Source: Notolepis coatsorum
Taxonomy: Eukaryota; Chordata; Actinopteri; Aulopiformes; Paralepididae
Length of the DNA stretch: 64,000 nt
Assembly (NCBI GenBank): GCA_963971535.1
Contig: OZ020589.1
Location: 57,314,342 to 57,378,341, forward strand
Reading direction: 5' to 3'
The position numbers and the translations under genes are program-made. The notes below the pieces were generated by a model. That model searched no databases and had not been told where the DNA came from. It worked only from the letters and a program-made list of their open reading frames with translations. Positions within the stretch are counted from its first letter, which is position 1; each line of letters starts with the position of its first letter. Positions 53,079-64,000 of the stretch are shown piece after piece.

Positions 53079-54781
53079 TAAGCTAGCTAATGGCTAATGC
53101 ATCCTTACACTACTGGCAAGTATTTTCATATCTTAACCAACGTTGCAACTTGCAAGGCACTTATAATGAAACGTTCCAACGGCGACATCAATTGTTCATC
53201 AATTCATTCAACCTAGCGTGCACTTATTTTCAACCTAGAACCTAAGCGCTTGCTCTCTCTCGCTCTCTCTCTCTCGCTTTCTCTCTCTCTCTTTCTCTCT
53301 CTCTCGCTCTCTCTGTGTGTGTGAGAGAGGGGCGTCTCTACTTTTCGTAGCTCCATTTCTGCAGACCCCTCTCTGATTGGTTGAGCCCATTTCTGCAGAC
53401 CCCTCTCTGATTGGCCGAGCACACGCATGCGCATGAGCTGCGACAAGGTCCTCTAGCCAGGAGTCGAAACTCCGTTAAGCTCCAGAGAGAGAGGCTGAAA
53501 ACCCACAGTTTTTGCCCGACGGATGGGAGCCGAATCCCGGATCCGAGTTTTCTGATGAATAGCCCCAAAACATGGAGGTCGCAAACGCAATTTATACGCA
53601 TGGAAGTATTGATTACGCCATAACGAATCATTAGAAAAATATACCGTTAACTGGAATATGTTGTGTGTGCCTTTACACATATGTTGGATTATGTAATTGG
53701 TTTGTCATTAAAAACCAATAATAATCGCTCGCATCGCCGGCTTCGCTGACCAGAGCTCTCTCAGATTCAAAGTTTTAATTGCAGCCTGGAACATACATGT
53801 TTCGGAACCAATGTGTAACTAGACAGTTACAATATAACATTTACATTAATTAACCCAGTTAATGCCTTAAGAGAAAGAGTCTGGTGGTCAATTGCTACGG
53901 AAATGTTGTGTCTTACTAATAATAACTAATTCCTTGGTCAATAGAAGTCTCTGTGATACTTTCTGAATATGATTTGGGAACATCAAATGGGCAGGGTTAT
54001 AATAGAAGAAAGACAGTGTAAACAATATAATTAACTCTGAATATAATAGTGAATAAAACCCCCTCAATGTATAGTTTCTGACAGCTGGGCTGTTTGAACT
54101 TGTCACGTGAAATAACGTTATGTGAATAAACCGCGAAATAACATAACGTTATGTAATATAACGTTACAATGTACAGTTTCTGACAGCTGGCTGTGTTGTG
54201 AAATGTGCATAACATTATGAATAAACCGCGAAGTCACGCGAAATAACGTTATACGCGAATCTGGTAGTACATTTCATTTTATCTTCTTGATATGATAACA
54301 TTACATCCGCCTTTTACCGCGTGACGAGCTAAACCAATCAGAGAGGGGCTTCGCTCAACCAATCAGAGAGGGGTCTGCAGAAATGGAGCTCAACCAATCA
54401 GAGAGGGGTCTGCAGAAATGGAGCTACGAAAAGTAGAGACGCGAGAGAGGGAGGGAGGAAGGAAGGAATGAAGGAAGGAAGGGGTGGGGAGTGAGGAAGA
54501 AAGGGGGAGAATGAGAGACAGAGAGCAAGAGACATACTAGGAGAGAGAGATTAGTGGAAACTGTCAAAATGATCAACAGATGTTGACTGTAAGAATCTGT
54601 AAGGGCATCAATGGGAGCAATATCTTTTTTTTTAAAGTAACTAAATCGTTACTTTTCACAGTAACGCATTACTTTTGGGTGTAAGTAACTAGTAAAGTAA
54701 GTGAGTTACTTTTTAAATGAAGTAACTAGTAAAGTAACTGAGTTACTATTTTTCAGTAACTAGCTTAATAGCACAACACTG
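53079..54781. mobile_element. hAT-like element, left end missing, related to 30635-31950
   Basis: The right end CAACACTG (54774-54781) and the preceding gtaact-rich 220 bp match the other element's right end. 53132-53245 (cttaaccaacgttgcaac..., cacttattttcaacctagaacctaa) matches its middle. The left end is missing because gypsy LTR DNA abuts at 53078. It carries a CT microsatellite (53251-53325) and inverted arms at 53335-53425 and 54337-54440 (cagacccctctctgattgg and complement). Confidence 0.75.
53251..53325. repeat. (CT)n microsatellite
   Basis: An imperfect ctctct run with occasional cgct interruptions. Confidence 0.9.
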
Positions 54782-55091
54782 CGTAGACTTCGGCAGACTC
54801 GGCAGACTTCAAATTAGCCATTTTAATCTAGATTAATCTAGATTAACTCCAGGATTGCAGATAGATTAATCTAGATTAATTTGTGGGCTGTCCTCGACTA
54901 AGGATTTGTATAGTTGACTTGTAGTCGCAGAAATGAGCCGATAGTAGTCGACTATTATTATTTTATTTTTTTATCATTCCATTTGGGCTGTGGGGGTGCT
55001 TAATGTCTGAAGGAGTCGACGGAAGGCTTCTTGTCCTCTGTGAAAGCATGCAATTGGTCCACTGATGGATACATCTTGATATTTGTCTAGT

Positions 55092-55891
55092 TGTGAGGGC
55101 TGGCCCAGTACTGCGCGCTTCTCAGTGCCAATTACAATCACGCACCTGGGAGGAGTTTCCAATAAGCTCGGCAGGAGCACTCTTATACTCGGTTTGCTGA
55201 TCATTCTGTGTCGGGTCGTTTTGTCACCACCAGCTCTACTGCTGTTCCCTCTCGTTGTTTCTCCAGTGTGCCCCTTGGAAGTTGCTGCTGTGTTTCTCTC
55301 TCTGCCTCCGTGGACCCGTGCCTCGTTACCCACTTCGACTTTGTTTTTGGTGAGTTCATTTGGAGGACTATTTTTCCATGAACTGCATTCCTCGTTCTGT
55401 CCTGGACTCTCCGCCTTGGTTCCATTTTCTGTGTGTTTCCTAAAACACTGAAGAAATGTAGATTTGTTTGGTTACTGGACTCTGCCCTGTATTTTCTGCA
55501 TTCTGGGACTAATGAGATTCTCCGTTTCCTTTTCCCTGCAAGTTGGGATAACCTAAGGCTGCAGCGCTGCAGAGCCGCAGAACCGCAGAGTAGACTCTGC
55601 TAAGGACAGCGCTGCAGAGCCGCAGAGTAAACTCTGCTAAGGACAGCGCTGCAGAGCCGCAGAACCGCAGAGTATACTCTGCTAAGGACAGGGCTGCAGA
55701 GCCGCAGAGCCAACCCTGCTGTGGGCAGTGCAGCAGAGCCCTACTTGACTAGAAGACATTCCCCTCTAATGGACTTACTGTTTTGTTGCACATTTCAGTT
55801 TTTTGGTGAAAATAAATATGCCCGTCGTTTTTGGTTAACTCTGAACTACCTGTCTGTGTCGTGCTGTTGGGGTTGTTTACAAAACCTAACA
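55092..55891 (+). mobile_element. Solo LTR, same family as 29340-30012
   Basis: 800 bp, tgtgagggctgg...aacctaaca, flanked by CTAGT on both sides (55087-55091 and 55892-55896). A TATA-like cttatactcgg lies at about 55182 and an aataaa signal at about 55811. No internal element sequence remains. A minisatellite sits between them. Confidence 0.9.
55553..55735 (+). repeat. Minisatellite in the solo LTR, four units of 37-46 bp
   Basis: Units of gcgctgcagagccgcag(aaccgcag)agta-actctgctaaggaca are repeated four times with an 8-bp length variant. The other LTR copy has a much shorter version. Confidence 0.85.
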
Positions 55892-56209
55892 CTAGTGTGT
55901 TCATTAGATGGGTGAAATCCTCTTTCAGTGCCTCTGTGCCTGTTTTCCTCTGGTATGCATGCCATTAGCATTAGCCACGCTTCTAGGCCTCTTTGCTTTT
56001 GGAAAGAATGATAAAAGAAAATAAAAAAAATTATTATAATAATTCAACTAAGAGGTTGGCAGTCGACTACGGCTCCTTTCGATCGATTAGTCGACTATTC
56101 GACTAATGGGGGTCAGCCATTAGTCATTAGCCATTAGTCAGCCAAAATATATATTAGGGCTGTCAGTTTATCGCGTTAATTAATTTAATTAATTGATATT
56201 TCCAGGAAA

Positions 56210-57118
56210 TGTGCTTCTTTTGTTGCCCGTCCCCTTAGATAGTTAGATAGTGCAAAGTTTAGTTTTATGTCATCTTGACTATTGCTCTGCGATGTGGTCA
56301 TCTGCTGCCAGTGGTGAACTCAGGAAGCTCCAGGTGGTCCAGAACAGGGCAGCACTAAGGTCTAATGTGAGCCGTATGCACACCCGCCTCTCTTGGCTTA
56401 ACGTTGAAAATAGATTGTCTTTTAATATACTTGTNNNNNNNNNNNNNNNNNNNNNNNNNNNNNNNNNNNNNNNNNNNNNNNNNNNNNNNNNNNNNNNNNN
56501 NNNNNNNNNNNNNNNNNNNNNNNNNNNNNNNNNNNNNNNNNNNNNNNNNNNNNNNNNNNNNNNNNNNNNNNNNNNNNNNNNNNNNNNNNNNNNNNNNNNN
56601 NNNNNNNNNNNNNNNNNNNNNNNNNNNNNNNNNNACTTGTGCTGTTCAAGTTGGTCATGAGCAGTACAACTCTTGTTTTTATACATAATCAGATTGTTTT
56701 TAGTAATACTGTGCACAAGCATTACACTAGAGGTTCCAGTAGTGGGCAGCTTGAATTGCCAGGTCCTAGAACTAGCGCTTTGGGGAGATCTTTTATTTTT
56801 AGAGCATTAACTCTTTGGAATGGCCTGCCTCGGAACCGCTGCTGCATTTACAGTAGATTCACTTTTAAAAAGAATCTTAAATCGTTTTTAAATTGTTTTT
56901 AACACTGTAAAGTAATTTTTTGTTTTTGTTTTACACTAATGTAATTTTAGCTATCTTAATTGTTACAGTAGGTTCATTATGCATTGTGTGTACTGACTTT
57001 TAATAATTTTGTTTTTGCAATAGTGATTGTTTTTGTATGTCTTTTTGTGTGTGGACCGCAGGAAGACTAGCTGGTTGCTATGGCACCAGCTAATGGGGAT
57101 CCCTAATAAAATAAAATC
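56210..57118 (+). pseudogene. LINE reverse transcriptase 3' fragment with assembly gap
   Basis: Before the gap the frame reads LDYCSAMWSSAASGELRKLQVVQNRAA and RLSWLNVENRL; after it SSSGQLELPGPRTSALGRSFIFRALTLWNGLP. These are C-terminal RT motifs of a non-LTR retrotransposon. The 3' untranslated region ends with agctaatggggatccctaataaaataaaatcaaatc, a tail seen widely in fish LINEs. The clade is not certain. Frame across the gap cannot be judged. Confidence 0.7.
56435..56634. other. Assembly gap of 200 N
   Basis: Exactly 200 N. The same hexamer acttgt occurs on both sides (56429-56434 and 56635-56640). Confidence 1.
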
Positions 57119-57385
57119 AAATCAAAATCAAATTAGATTAATTAATTACACAGAAAATTATCGCGTTATGAAAACAAACTCAAAATGTATTACAAACTAA
57201 ATAAAAAATATGTGAATAATATATTTTTGTATCTCATTCATTCCATAAGAACGTAGAATACACATTTACAGATTTATTTTTTATATGGACCATTTGCATG
57301 TTCTTGGTATCTGATTCTAGGGACATCTATGGATCTCAGGGAATGTATTCCCAGTGTCAGTTACTGTGTCCAGGGGCGTAGCTGG

Positions 57386-57461
57386 GGGGGGGGGGGGGGG
57401 GGGGGGGTATATTAGGATGATTCTAAGGGCCCAGCACTGGGGGGGGGGGGGGGGGGGGGGG
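57386..57461. repeat. Two long G-runs
   Basis: Runs of more than 20 G at about 57386-57408 and 57440-57461, separated by ta-rich sequence. They could form G-quadruplexes and are error-prone in sequencing. Confidence 0.85.
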
Positions 57462-57865
57462 CCCAGAGAACACTATTATTATTATCTTTTTATTAATATG
57501 GTTTTATTATTATCCTAAAGTAAGTTAATGTAGATGACTCAGAAGTATAATTGCCTGTATTAAAAGAAAAACGTCACAAAAGAAACAAACAGGTGCTTTT
57601 TTAAGTTTCCATAGATTGTGACTCCCCTGCATTTCTCTAACAATGGTTTGATCTACTGCCTCACGAGTCCCACCCACAACAGTCCATCATGCAGCCAGGT
57701 GCTGCCGGCTGAGTGTGTGTGTGTAAAGACGGTCTGTCATTGGTGGTGGTGGCATGCAGACCTTTCATGTAAGTTACAATGCTCAATACAATAAAACACA
57801 TTTATAATCATCATCTTCTCTTAATTTTCGCTGCTTTGAATTACAGGTCACAGACTTTATGTTAG

Positions 57866-58526
57866 CTAGCTCAGCTGGAACGCCCTACCCAAAGCTGTAA
57901 AGGAATGTGGATCACTACCCACTTTCAAAACCTCTCTCAAGGGACACCTACGGGAGACTGCAATTCAACACTGGCCCCTGTAAATATCTTAACCCAACCC
58001 CCTCCAATGTACAGTCATTTACCTAGTATGGTTTTGTCAATAGTTCAATGTACAATTGTGTTTGTTTGTACAGTGTCTCCTCCCCCCCCCCCCTCAATGT
58101 ACAGTGTTACTTGTTTATACAGTGTGCCCCCCGCCCCCCCCCCCCCCCCAACCACCTCCAATGTAAATTACCCAGTATGGTTGTCAATATCCCAATGTAC
58201 CCAACCCCCCCCACCCAACCTCCTCCAATGTACAGTTTCTACGTCAAATGTATATACTCCCTTTTCTTGACTCCTTCTGTATCACAAACAGTACTGTATT
58301 TGCAAATCTGGTATGTCATACATGTATAGATGTAGCAGTACTGACTATCTGTATGTCATGTATGTCATATATGTCTATATGAATTGAAAATGGGGGACCC
58401 TGATGGAAACAAGACAAACGTCTTTCTCAGGTCTGCATCCCCTTAACAATTGTATGTATTGAGCCGTACTGTATTGTACCCATTCTGCAATCTGTTAAAT
58501 AAAGTTTTCATTCATTCATTCATTCA
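57866..58526 (+). pseudogene. LINE 3' end fragment (CR1/Rex-like)
   Basis: The frame WNALPKAVKECGSLPTFKTSLKGHL is the last part of a non-LTR RT, followed by a stop, a long 3' untranslated region with C-rich runs (58081-58150), a poly(A)-like aataaag and a simple tail of attc repeats (58506-58526). Confidence 0.7.
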
Positions 58527-58616
58527 GCTGTTAGCTAATGGTGTTGTCAAGATCCAGACCTCAGGCCCCCTCCTCCCCTGCTCGCTCTCTGTCTCCGATG
58601 ATTCTCTCTCTCTCTG

Positions 58617-58651
<35 letters not shown>

Positions 58652-60562
58652 GCACTAGTTGCCTCGGTCTCTCTCTCCCTCTAGCTCTCTTCCTCTGTGC
58701 TCGCTCTCCCTTGCTACCTCTGATTACAGATGTGCAAACAACTGCCATTCCTTGTCTCATCAACTCACAACTATCATTTTCATTCAAGCATTGACTTTCA
58801 TATTTTCCATCATATACCACTTTCTGATTTCATTTCATTGGAAAGAAAATAATGATAATAAAATAAGAATAAAGTACTTATATCTGCGTTTACAGATGCC
58901 AGCTTTCAAGTATCTTAAAGCCCAACCTCTAGGTTAAACCCTACTGATCAATTATGGGTAGTTTACATCATTGGTATATAATTTCATTATTTATTTTTTT
59001 CCATTTGACACCGGAAATGCCACTCTGAAAGAGTTAAAAAGGTCCACGCACGAATAACATGCACGCGCAAATCAAAAAAGCTTATCAAACGCCGACGTCA
59101 CAACAGGTGTGGCTTGCATATTAATGAGCCGAATCTAATGTTGCTTTTCCACTAAAATAAAGTACTCAGTTTGTCTCCGTGTGGGGAGGCAGGGCTGCTG
59201 GTGATCAGCATGAGAGCTCCAGAAATGACACGTGAAAAACTGCAGACCACTGATTGGTCAGAAGAGAGACACGGTGACGTCACTGTTTGGGGAGTCTGAA
59301 CGAAAACAGAACGCCGCCATCTTTGATGTCTCGCGTAGGATGTCTTTTGTATGTTTGCAGCAAGAAACAAGTGCAATAAAAAAGGATACAGTCACTGTGT
59401 ATTCTGCCTCATTTATTGATGAAACAAAACGGACATCAACACAATTTGCCACCGAGCGGAGAGTTTAGTCTGACAAAAAGATCGCTGATTAGTTACGCTT
59501 GTTGTTGGGGGTTAGGGACGTAACGTTAGTTAGCCTAATGCTAACGTTAGCAGATAGACACGAGAGGCTATCTGTGTAGAATAGACACAATGAGGTAACG
59601 TTAGCGTTAGCATAATAGACACAACGAGAGTCTGGTTAATGTTGTTATTGATTGATTGAATGAAAACTGTGTTTTACTCTGGCTTGCCAAGCTCATCATA
59701 GCCCCTTTCGTGACTGATGCACCGAGTGAAGCTTGTGGACTCTACAACAGCGGCGGCCGCAGGGCGCCGGAGCCCGCAGCGCTAGTTAGCTCATAGCTAG
59801 CTCATAGCTATCGTGTAACACTAGCCTTTGCGGGCTCGGGCGCCCTGCGGCTGCCGCCACCGTCGCGTCCATGGGCCCCCCGGCAGGGCACCCGTGGGGA
59901 CGGGTCGGGGTGTACAGAGAGGAGAGAACCATTTTGGGTTGGCCGTTCATGCCGGCCAGCAAGCCGGATGTCGGGATATGTTGTTAGCACAATAGCTACC
60001 AAGCTAAGCTATGTTATCTACTAACGTTATAAACACTATGTGTACAACGACACAATGATTTACATTATTACAAATATGGTAACGTGGTTGTGGCTTTTAC
60101 AAATAGTGGTTAGCTTTAGAGATGGATGGATGGCTATAATCACGGAGCAATAGTGAGGTGAAACAGATACATTTCCATTCGGCTAGTAGTAGCAAGCATA
60201 TATCTATGGTAGCAAGGCTCTCTGCCTGCCACTAGCTGTGTGACTCTCAGCGCCCCCTGGTGATCCCCCTGGTGACCAATACCTGTTGTGACGACATTAC
60301 ACGTGCACGTTATAAACCATTGATTAAAATATGCATGTGCATGTTGATTGTGTTGGGCAGACAAAATGTTTTGATAAAAAGGCTAAAACTGGGTCAATTT
60401 CAATACTTATTTTTTCCCTTCTTCATGAAAGCCACTGTTGGCCTAGTCCACATTGTTTATTAACAAAAATACAACGTGGAGGTTGACCTTTAAGGTACAA
60501 CTACCTGAAATGAAAATAAAAGAGAAGAATGCATTATAGAATGATGGAAGATAATATGATAG

Positions 60563-60564
<2 letters not shown>
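58527..60564. other. Non-coding interior of the hAT-like element
   Basis: It contains an imperfect CT microsatellite (58580-58690), a harbinger/hAT-like motif gttgcttttccact (59140), and a GC-rich palindrome at 59748-59858. No protein domain was recognised in any frame. Confidence 0.45.
59748..59858. repeat. GC-rich imperfect palindrome, arms about 40 bp
   Basis: cagcggcggccgcagggcg...cccgcag-gctagt is followed 28 bp later by its inverted, slightly diverged copy (actagcctttgcgggctcgg...ctgccgcc). Central agctcatagctagctcatag is itself duplicated. Confidence 0.8.

Positions 60565-60638
<74 letters not shown>
60565..60638. repeat. (GT)n microsatellite, left half
   Basis: 37 gt units that continue at 61499 beyond an inserted element. 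Confidence 0.95.
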
Positions 60639-60640
<2 letters not shown>

Positions 60641-61495
60641 AGGCTGAGCCCGAACCCTGTTTTTAGGGTTCGAACGTTCGCCAGGGTTTATCGAACGAAC
60701 GTTCGAACGTTCGTTTTTTGTAATTTTTATAATAAAAAAAAAAATTTATTACATTTTTTTTTTTATATCATTTTTTTTCGTTTTGTGGCATTAACATTAT
60801 ATAGTTAGTGTTACACGTTCAATAACAGGTATTCACTCTTGGTCGACGGGAAGGAGAGAGGCGCGCGCCTCGGCTCCTTCCACAGTCTACCTCGGAACGG
60901 GGGGACGGCAGAGAGACAGAGAGACACCGGCGCGGGGGTCCCGCCGGGCTCCCAACACGCCTGCCGCCTCGGCCAGAGTTGTTTCCAACGCAACCACCTC
61001 CCGCCATGAAGCTCGCACTCCGTGGCCGAAAAAGGCTGGTATTCATTAATGAGCCTTCCGCAGGTTCATCTATGGAAACCTTGTTACGACTTTTACTTCC
61101 TCGGCGGGGAGCTAACGCTACGTTAAGCTTCTCTCAAGCAGATCAATGGCGGGATTGCCGGAAGTAAAAAAAATAATAAACGCTTGCCGATTGGTGGTAA
61201 CAGCAGAGGCGGGTGCAAGCGGTGTGACGTAATTGGCAGAATCGCCTGTCATTCAATCAAAATTGTTCTATTGCATTGGTTGAGACGAGAGCTCTGGTTG
61301 AGTATCCAGCAACAGCCCGGCAGAGACCATACTGGTTGAGCCGAGCGACTCGGCACTCAGGGGACGCGCCGCTTCACATCGCCTCACCGTAGTTGCGCTT
61401 TATTTTTTTTCACCGAACGTTCGAACCCATTAATTAAAGTCCGAATGTCAGCTTAACGAACGAACGTTTGAACGTTCGAACGTTCGGGCTCAGCC

Positions 61496-61498
<3 letters not shown>
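60639..61498. mobile_element. 860-bp inverted-repeat element carrying rDNA sequence
   Basis: The ends are TAAGGCTGAGCCCGAAC and its exact complement minus strand (…GGGCTCAGCCTTA), with gaacgttc repeats just inside. It is inserted in a GT microsatellite, so its duplication (possibly gtgtgtgt) is not informative. The interior from about 60830 to 61102 is rRNA-gene derived on the minus strand. No ORF. Confidence 0.8.
60830..61102 (-). pseudogene. Captured 18S rRNA 3' end plus ITS1-like sequence
   Basis: On the minus strand, 61102 to 61047 reads as the last 56 nt of 18S rRNA (gaagtaaaagtcgtaacaag, gaacctgcggaagg, tcatta) with about three substitutions. It is followed by GC-rich DNA in the position of internal transcribed spacer 1. 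Sequence beyond 61102 departs from 18S. It is a fragment, not an rDNA unit. Confidence 0.85.

Positions 61499-61582
<84 letters not shown>
61499..61582. repeat. (GT)n microsatellite, right half
   Basis: 42 gt units directly after the inverted-repeat element. Confidence 0.95.
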
Positions 61583-61584
<2 letters not shown>

Positions 61585-62526
61585 CCAGCCAACCAGGTAG
61601 AACATGGCAGAAAAAAGAAAAAATCATGTATTCAAACCAGTTCAGTGTATTCCTAAGTGTATTGCTCTCCTGTGTAGAATGATGTGGTGACTGCAGACTC
61701 AGGGAGGATGCAGAGGAAGTGAGAAAGAGATCCAAGAGTTACAGGTAATGGGATATCAGACAGCTTAAAGTGTAGGATAACATCCCTAGTAAAAAAAATG
61801 CTATAGGAATCTCTATACGTTTTTGGAACCCTATAGCAATCCTTTAGGATCCCATAGGATTTTGAGACAGTTCTGTCCTCTATATTGCAGGAAATTGCAC
61901 GTACAGGTGTTCATTAAATTAAAAACATTCTGCCATGGAGGTGGTCGTGCCGGACCCACTCCAAACCACCCCTGGCCTGCCAGTTACTAATCTTGCACCC
62001 CCACTTTCAACTCTAACTAGGCGGCACAGCAGCGCACCAGCAGCTTGCAGCTTGAACAGACTGACAGGAAAATGTCCTCAGTTTGAGTCAAATTTACTCT
62101 GCGAAATGTACTGTGTATATCGAAGCAGGGAGTGATTGTATACTACAGAGCACATCAAAATGTAAGTGTCTGTCAACCTAATAGTGTGCTTGAGTAGACT
62201 TTGTGTGGGAGATGGGATTACAGAGAGACAGGACAAGTAACAGCTTTTGTATGTTGAGTATCAGAAAACATTGTCACAAGAATAGGGGAAAATATGCCTA
62301 GCCTAGTGCGACTCAAGGTTCTTTGGTAGACTATTGCATTGGTTCATTCATTGAAGATGAACGCAATGCGACATCCTTTACTAGGCTCACCCATCAACAG
62401 TTCAGGTGCTGATCCGAATGTATAGGTAAAAAACATATTATGCGTTTTCATCAATAAATACATGGGCAACATTTTTTAGTTGTTAGTAGGGGCCCATAAG
62501 GATTATTTCAATGGGCCCAGAATCTA
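61583..62526. other. Non-coding right part of the hAT-like element
   Basis: No domain. A short stretch with repeated tatagga/cctatag motifs lies at 61792-61862. Confidence 0.5.
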
Positions 62527-62869
62527 CAGCTACGCCCCTGACTGTGTCTGTTACTAGGCTTGAGTAAATTGTAATGAACCAAATGAGAATATCAATAAAA
62601 TGTCTTTTTATCTTTGACTGTGAATAACACTATGCTCAAATTGACCAGACCTGAAAAATCTAAGCAAATTAATAGATGGAAGATGATTAAACAGAAGGTT
62701 TTGTAGATACAGTACTGAACTCTGCCATCCGGACACATGCAATTTGAAATATGATTATAGAATATAGAATATCAGGCATAAAATGGTTATGCGATTAAAA
62801 TGTGATTAATTAGATTATTAATTACAAATCCTGTAATTAATTAGATAAATTGTTTTTATCGCCTTACAG

Positions 62870-64000
<1,131 letters not shown>

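Larger units (their letters stand above)
54885..56118. mobile_element. hAT-like MITE split by a solo LTR
   Basis: The left end reads gggctgtcctcgactaagg. The right end has tagtcgactattcgactaatgggggtcagcc-type sequence, a loose inverted match. Both ends are rich in gtcgac motifs. Without the solo LTR and its duplication it is about 430 bp. The exact ends and duplication are unclear. Confidence 0.5.
57371..62540. mobile_element. hAT-like element, 5.17 kb, with 8-bp duplication
   Basis: The termini CAGGGGCGTAGCTG and CAGCTACGCCCCTG are perfect inverted repeats of 14 bp. ACTGTGTC flanks both ends (57363-57370 and 62541-62548), and the unoccupied site is seen in the related repeat near 27608. No transposase ORF was recognised. 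It contains two G-runs, a LINE fragment, microsatellites and a smaller inverted-repeat element. Confidence 0.9.

Noticed and set aside
60830-61102. Genuine rDNA locus
   Set aside because: Only about 56 nt of 18S plus spacer-like DNA is present, enclosed by transposon ends.

Overview
This window is a eukaryotic, almost certainly teleost fish, genomic segment made nearly entirely of transposable elements nested in one another. The evidence is the mix of families: BEL/Pao and Ty3/gypsy LTR elements, L2 and Rex/CR1-type and L1/Tx1-type LINEs, several hAT-like elements, a tRNA-headed SINE, the L2-type 3' tail (...ataaaagcgtc...taaatgtaaatgtaa), long CA/GT/TA/CT microsatellites and a minisatellite. 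There is no bacterial-style operon, CRISPR or prophage. The only host-like coding signal is a two-exon fragment of a multicopy fish gene family (24547-25202, minus strand). One assembly gap of 200 N lies at 56435-56634.

Layout. 1-5147 has no recognisable gene, only small tandem duplications, a degenerate 5S rRNA-derived piece and an LTR-like stretch. 5172-6260 is the 3' end of a gypsy element whose RNase H ORF ends just before its polypurine tract and LTR (Gmr1-like order). That LTR is split by a 22.6-kb unit (6261-28833) bounded by a perfect 17-bp terminal inverted repeat. Nested inside the unit are a gag-only LTR retrotransposon (6813-11253), an inverted-unit minisatellite (13175-15243 and 24413-24494) that was itself hit by a 9.16-kb BEL element with an intact 2063-codon polyprotein (15244-24407), the host-like exons, and a 924-bp foldback element with TTAA duplications (26224-27147).

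28834-36360 holds the rest of the split LTR, a solo LTR, a hAT element with a perfect 8-bp duplication and an internal 107-bp-arm hairpin, and a LINE 3' fragment. 36368-42773 is an L1/Tx1-type LINE with intact ORF1 and a lightly damaged ORF2. 42774-50845 is a large gypsy element broken by an unidentified 653-bp structured insertion in its RNase H domain and by an L2 LINE. 50945-53078 is the 3' half of a second gypsy whose short LTR carries a SINE insertion. 53079-64000 is a stack of hAT-like elements containing a second solo LTR of the same family as the one at 29340, LINE fragments, and a small inverted-repeat element that carries the 3' end of 18S rRNA plus adjoining spacer-like DNA.

The elements do not cooperate as a pathway. 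They record an insertion history, and target-site duplications let much of the order be read: gypsy LTR, then TIR unit, then minisatellite, then BEL. All family names rest on motifs read by eye; no alignment or database search was run.
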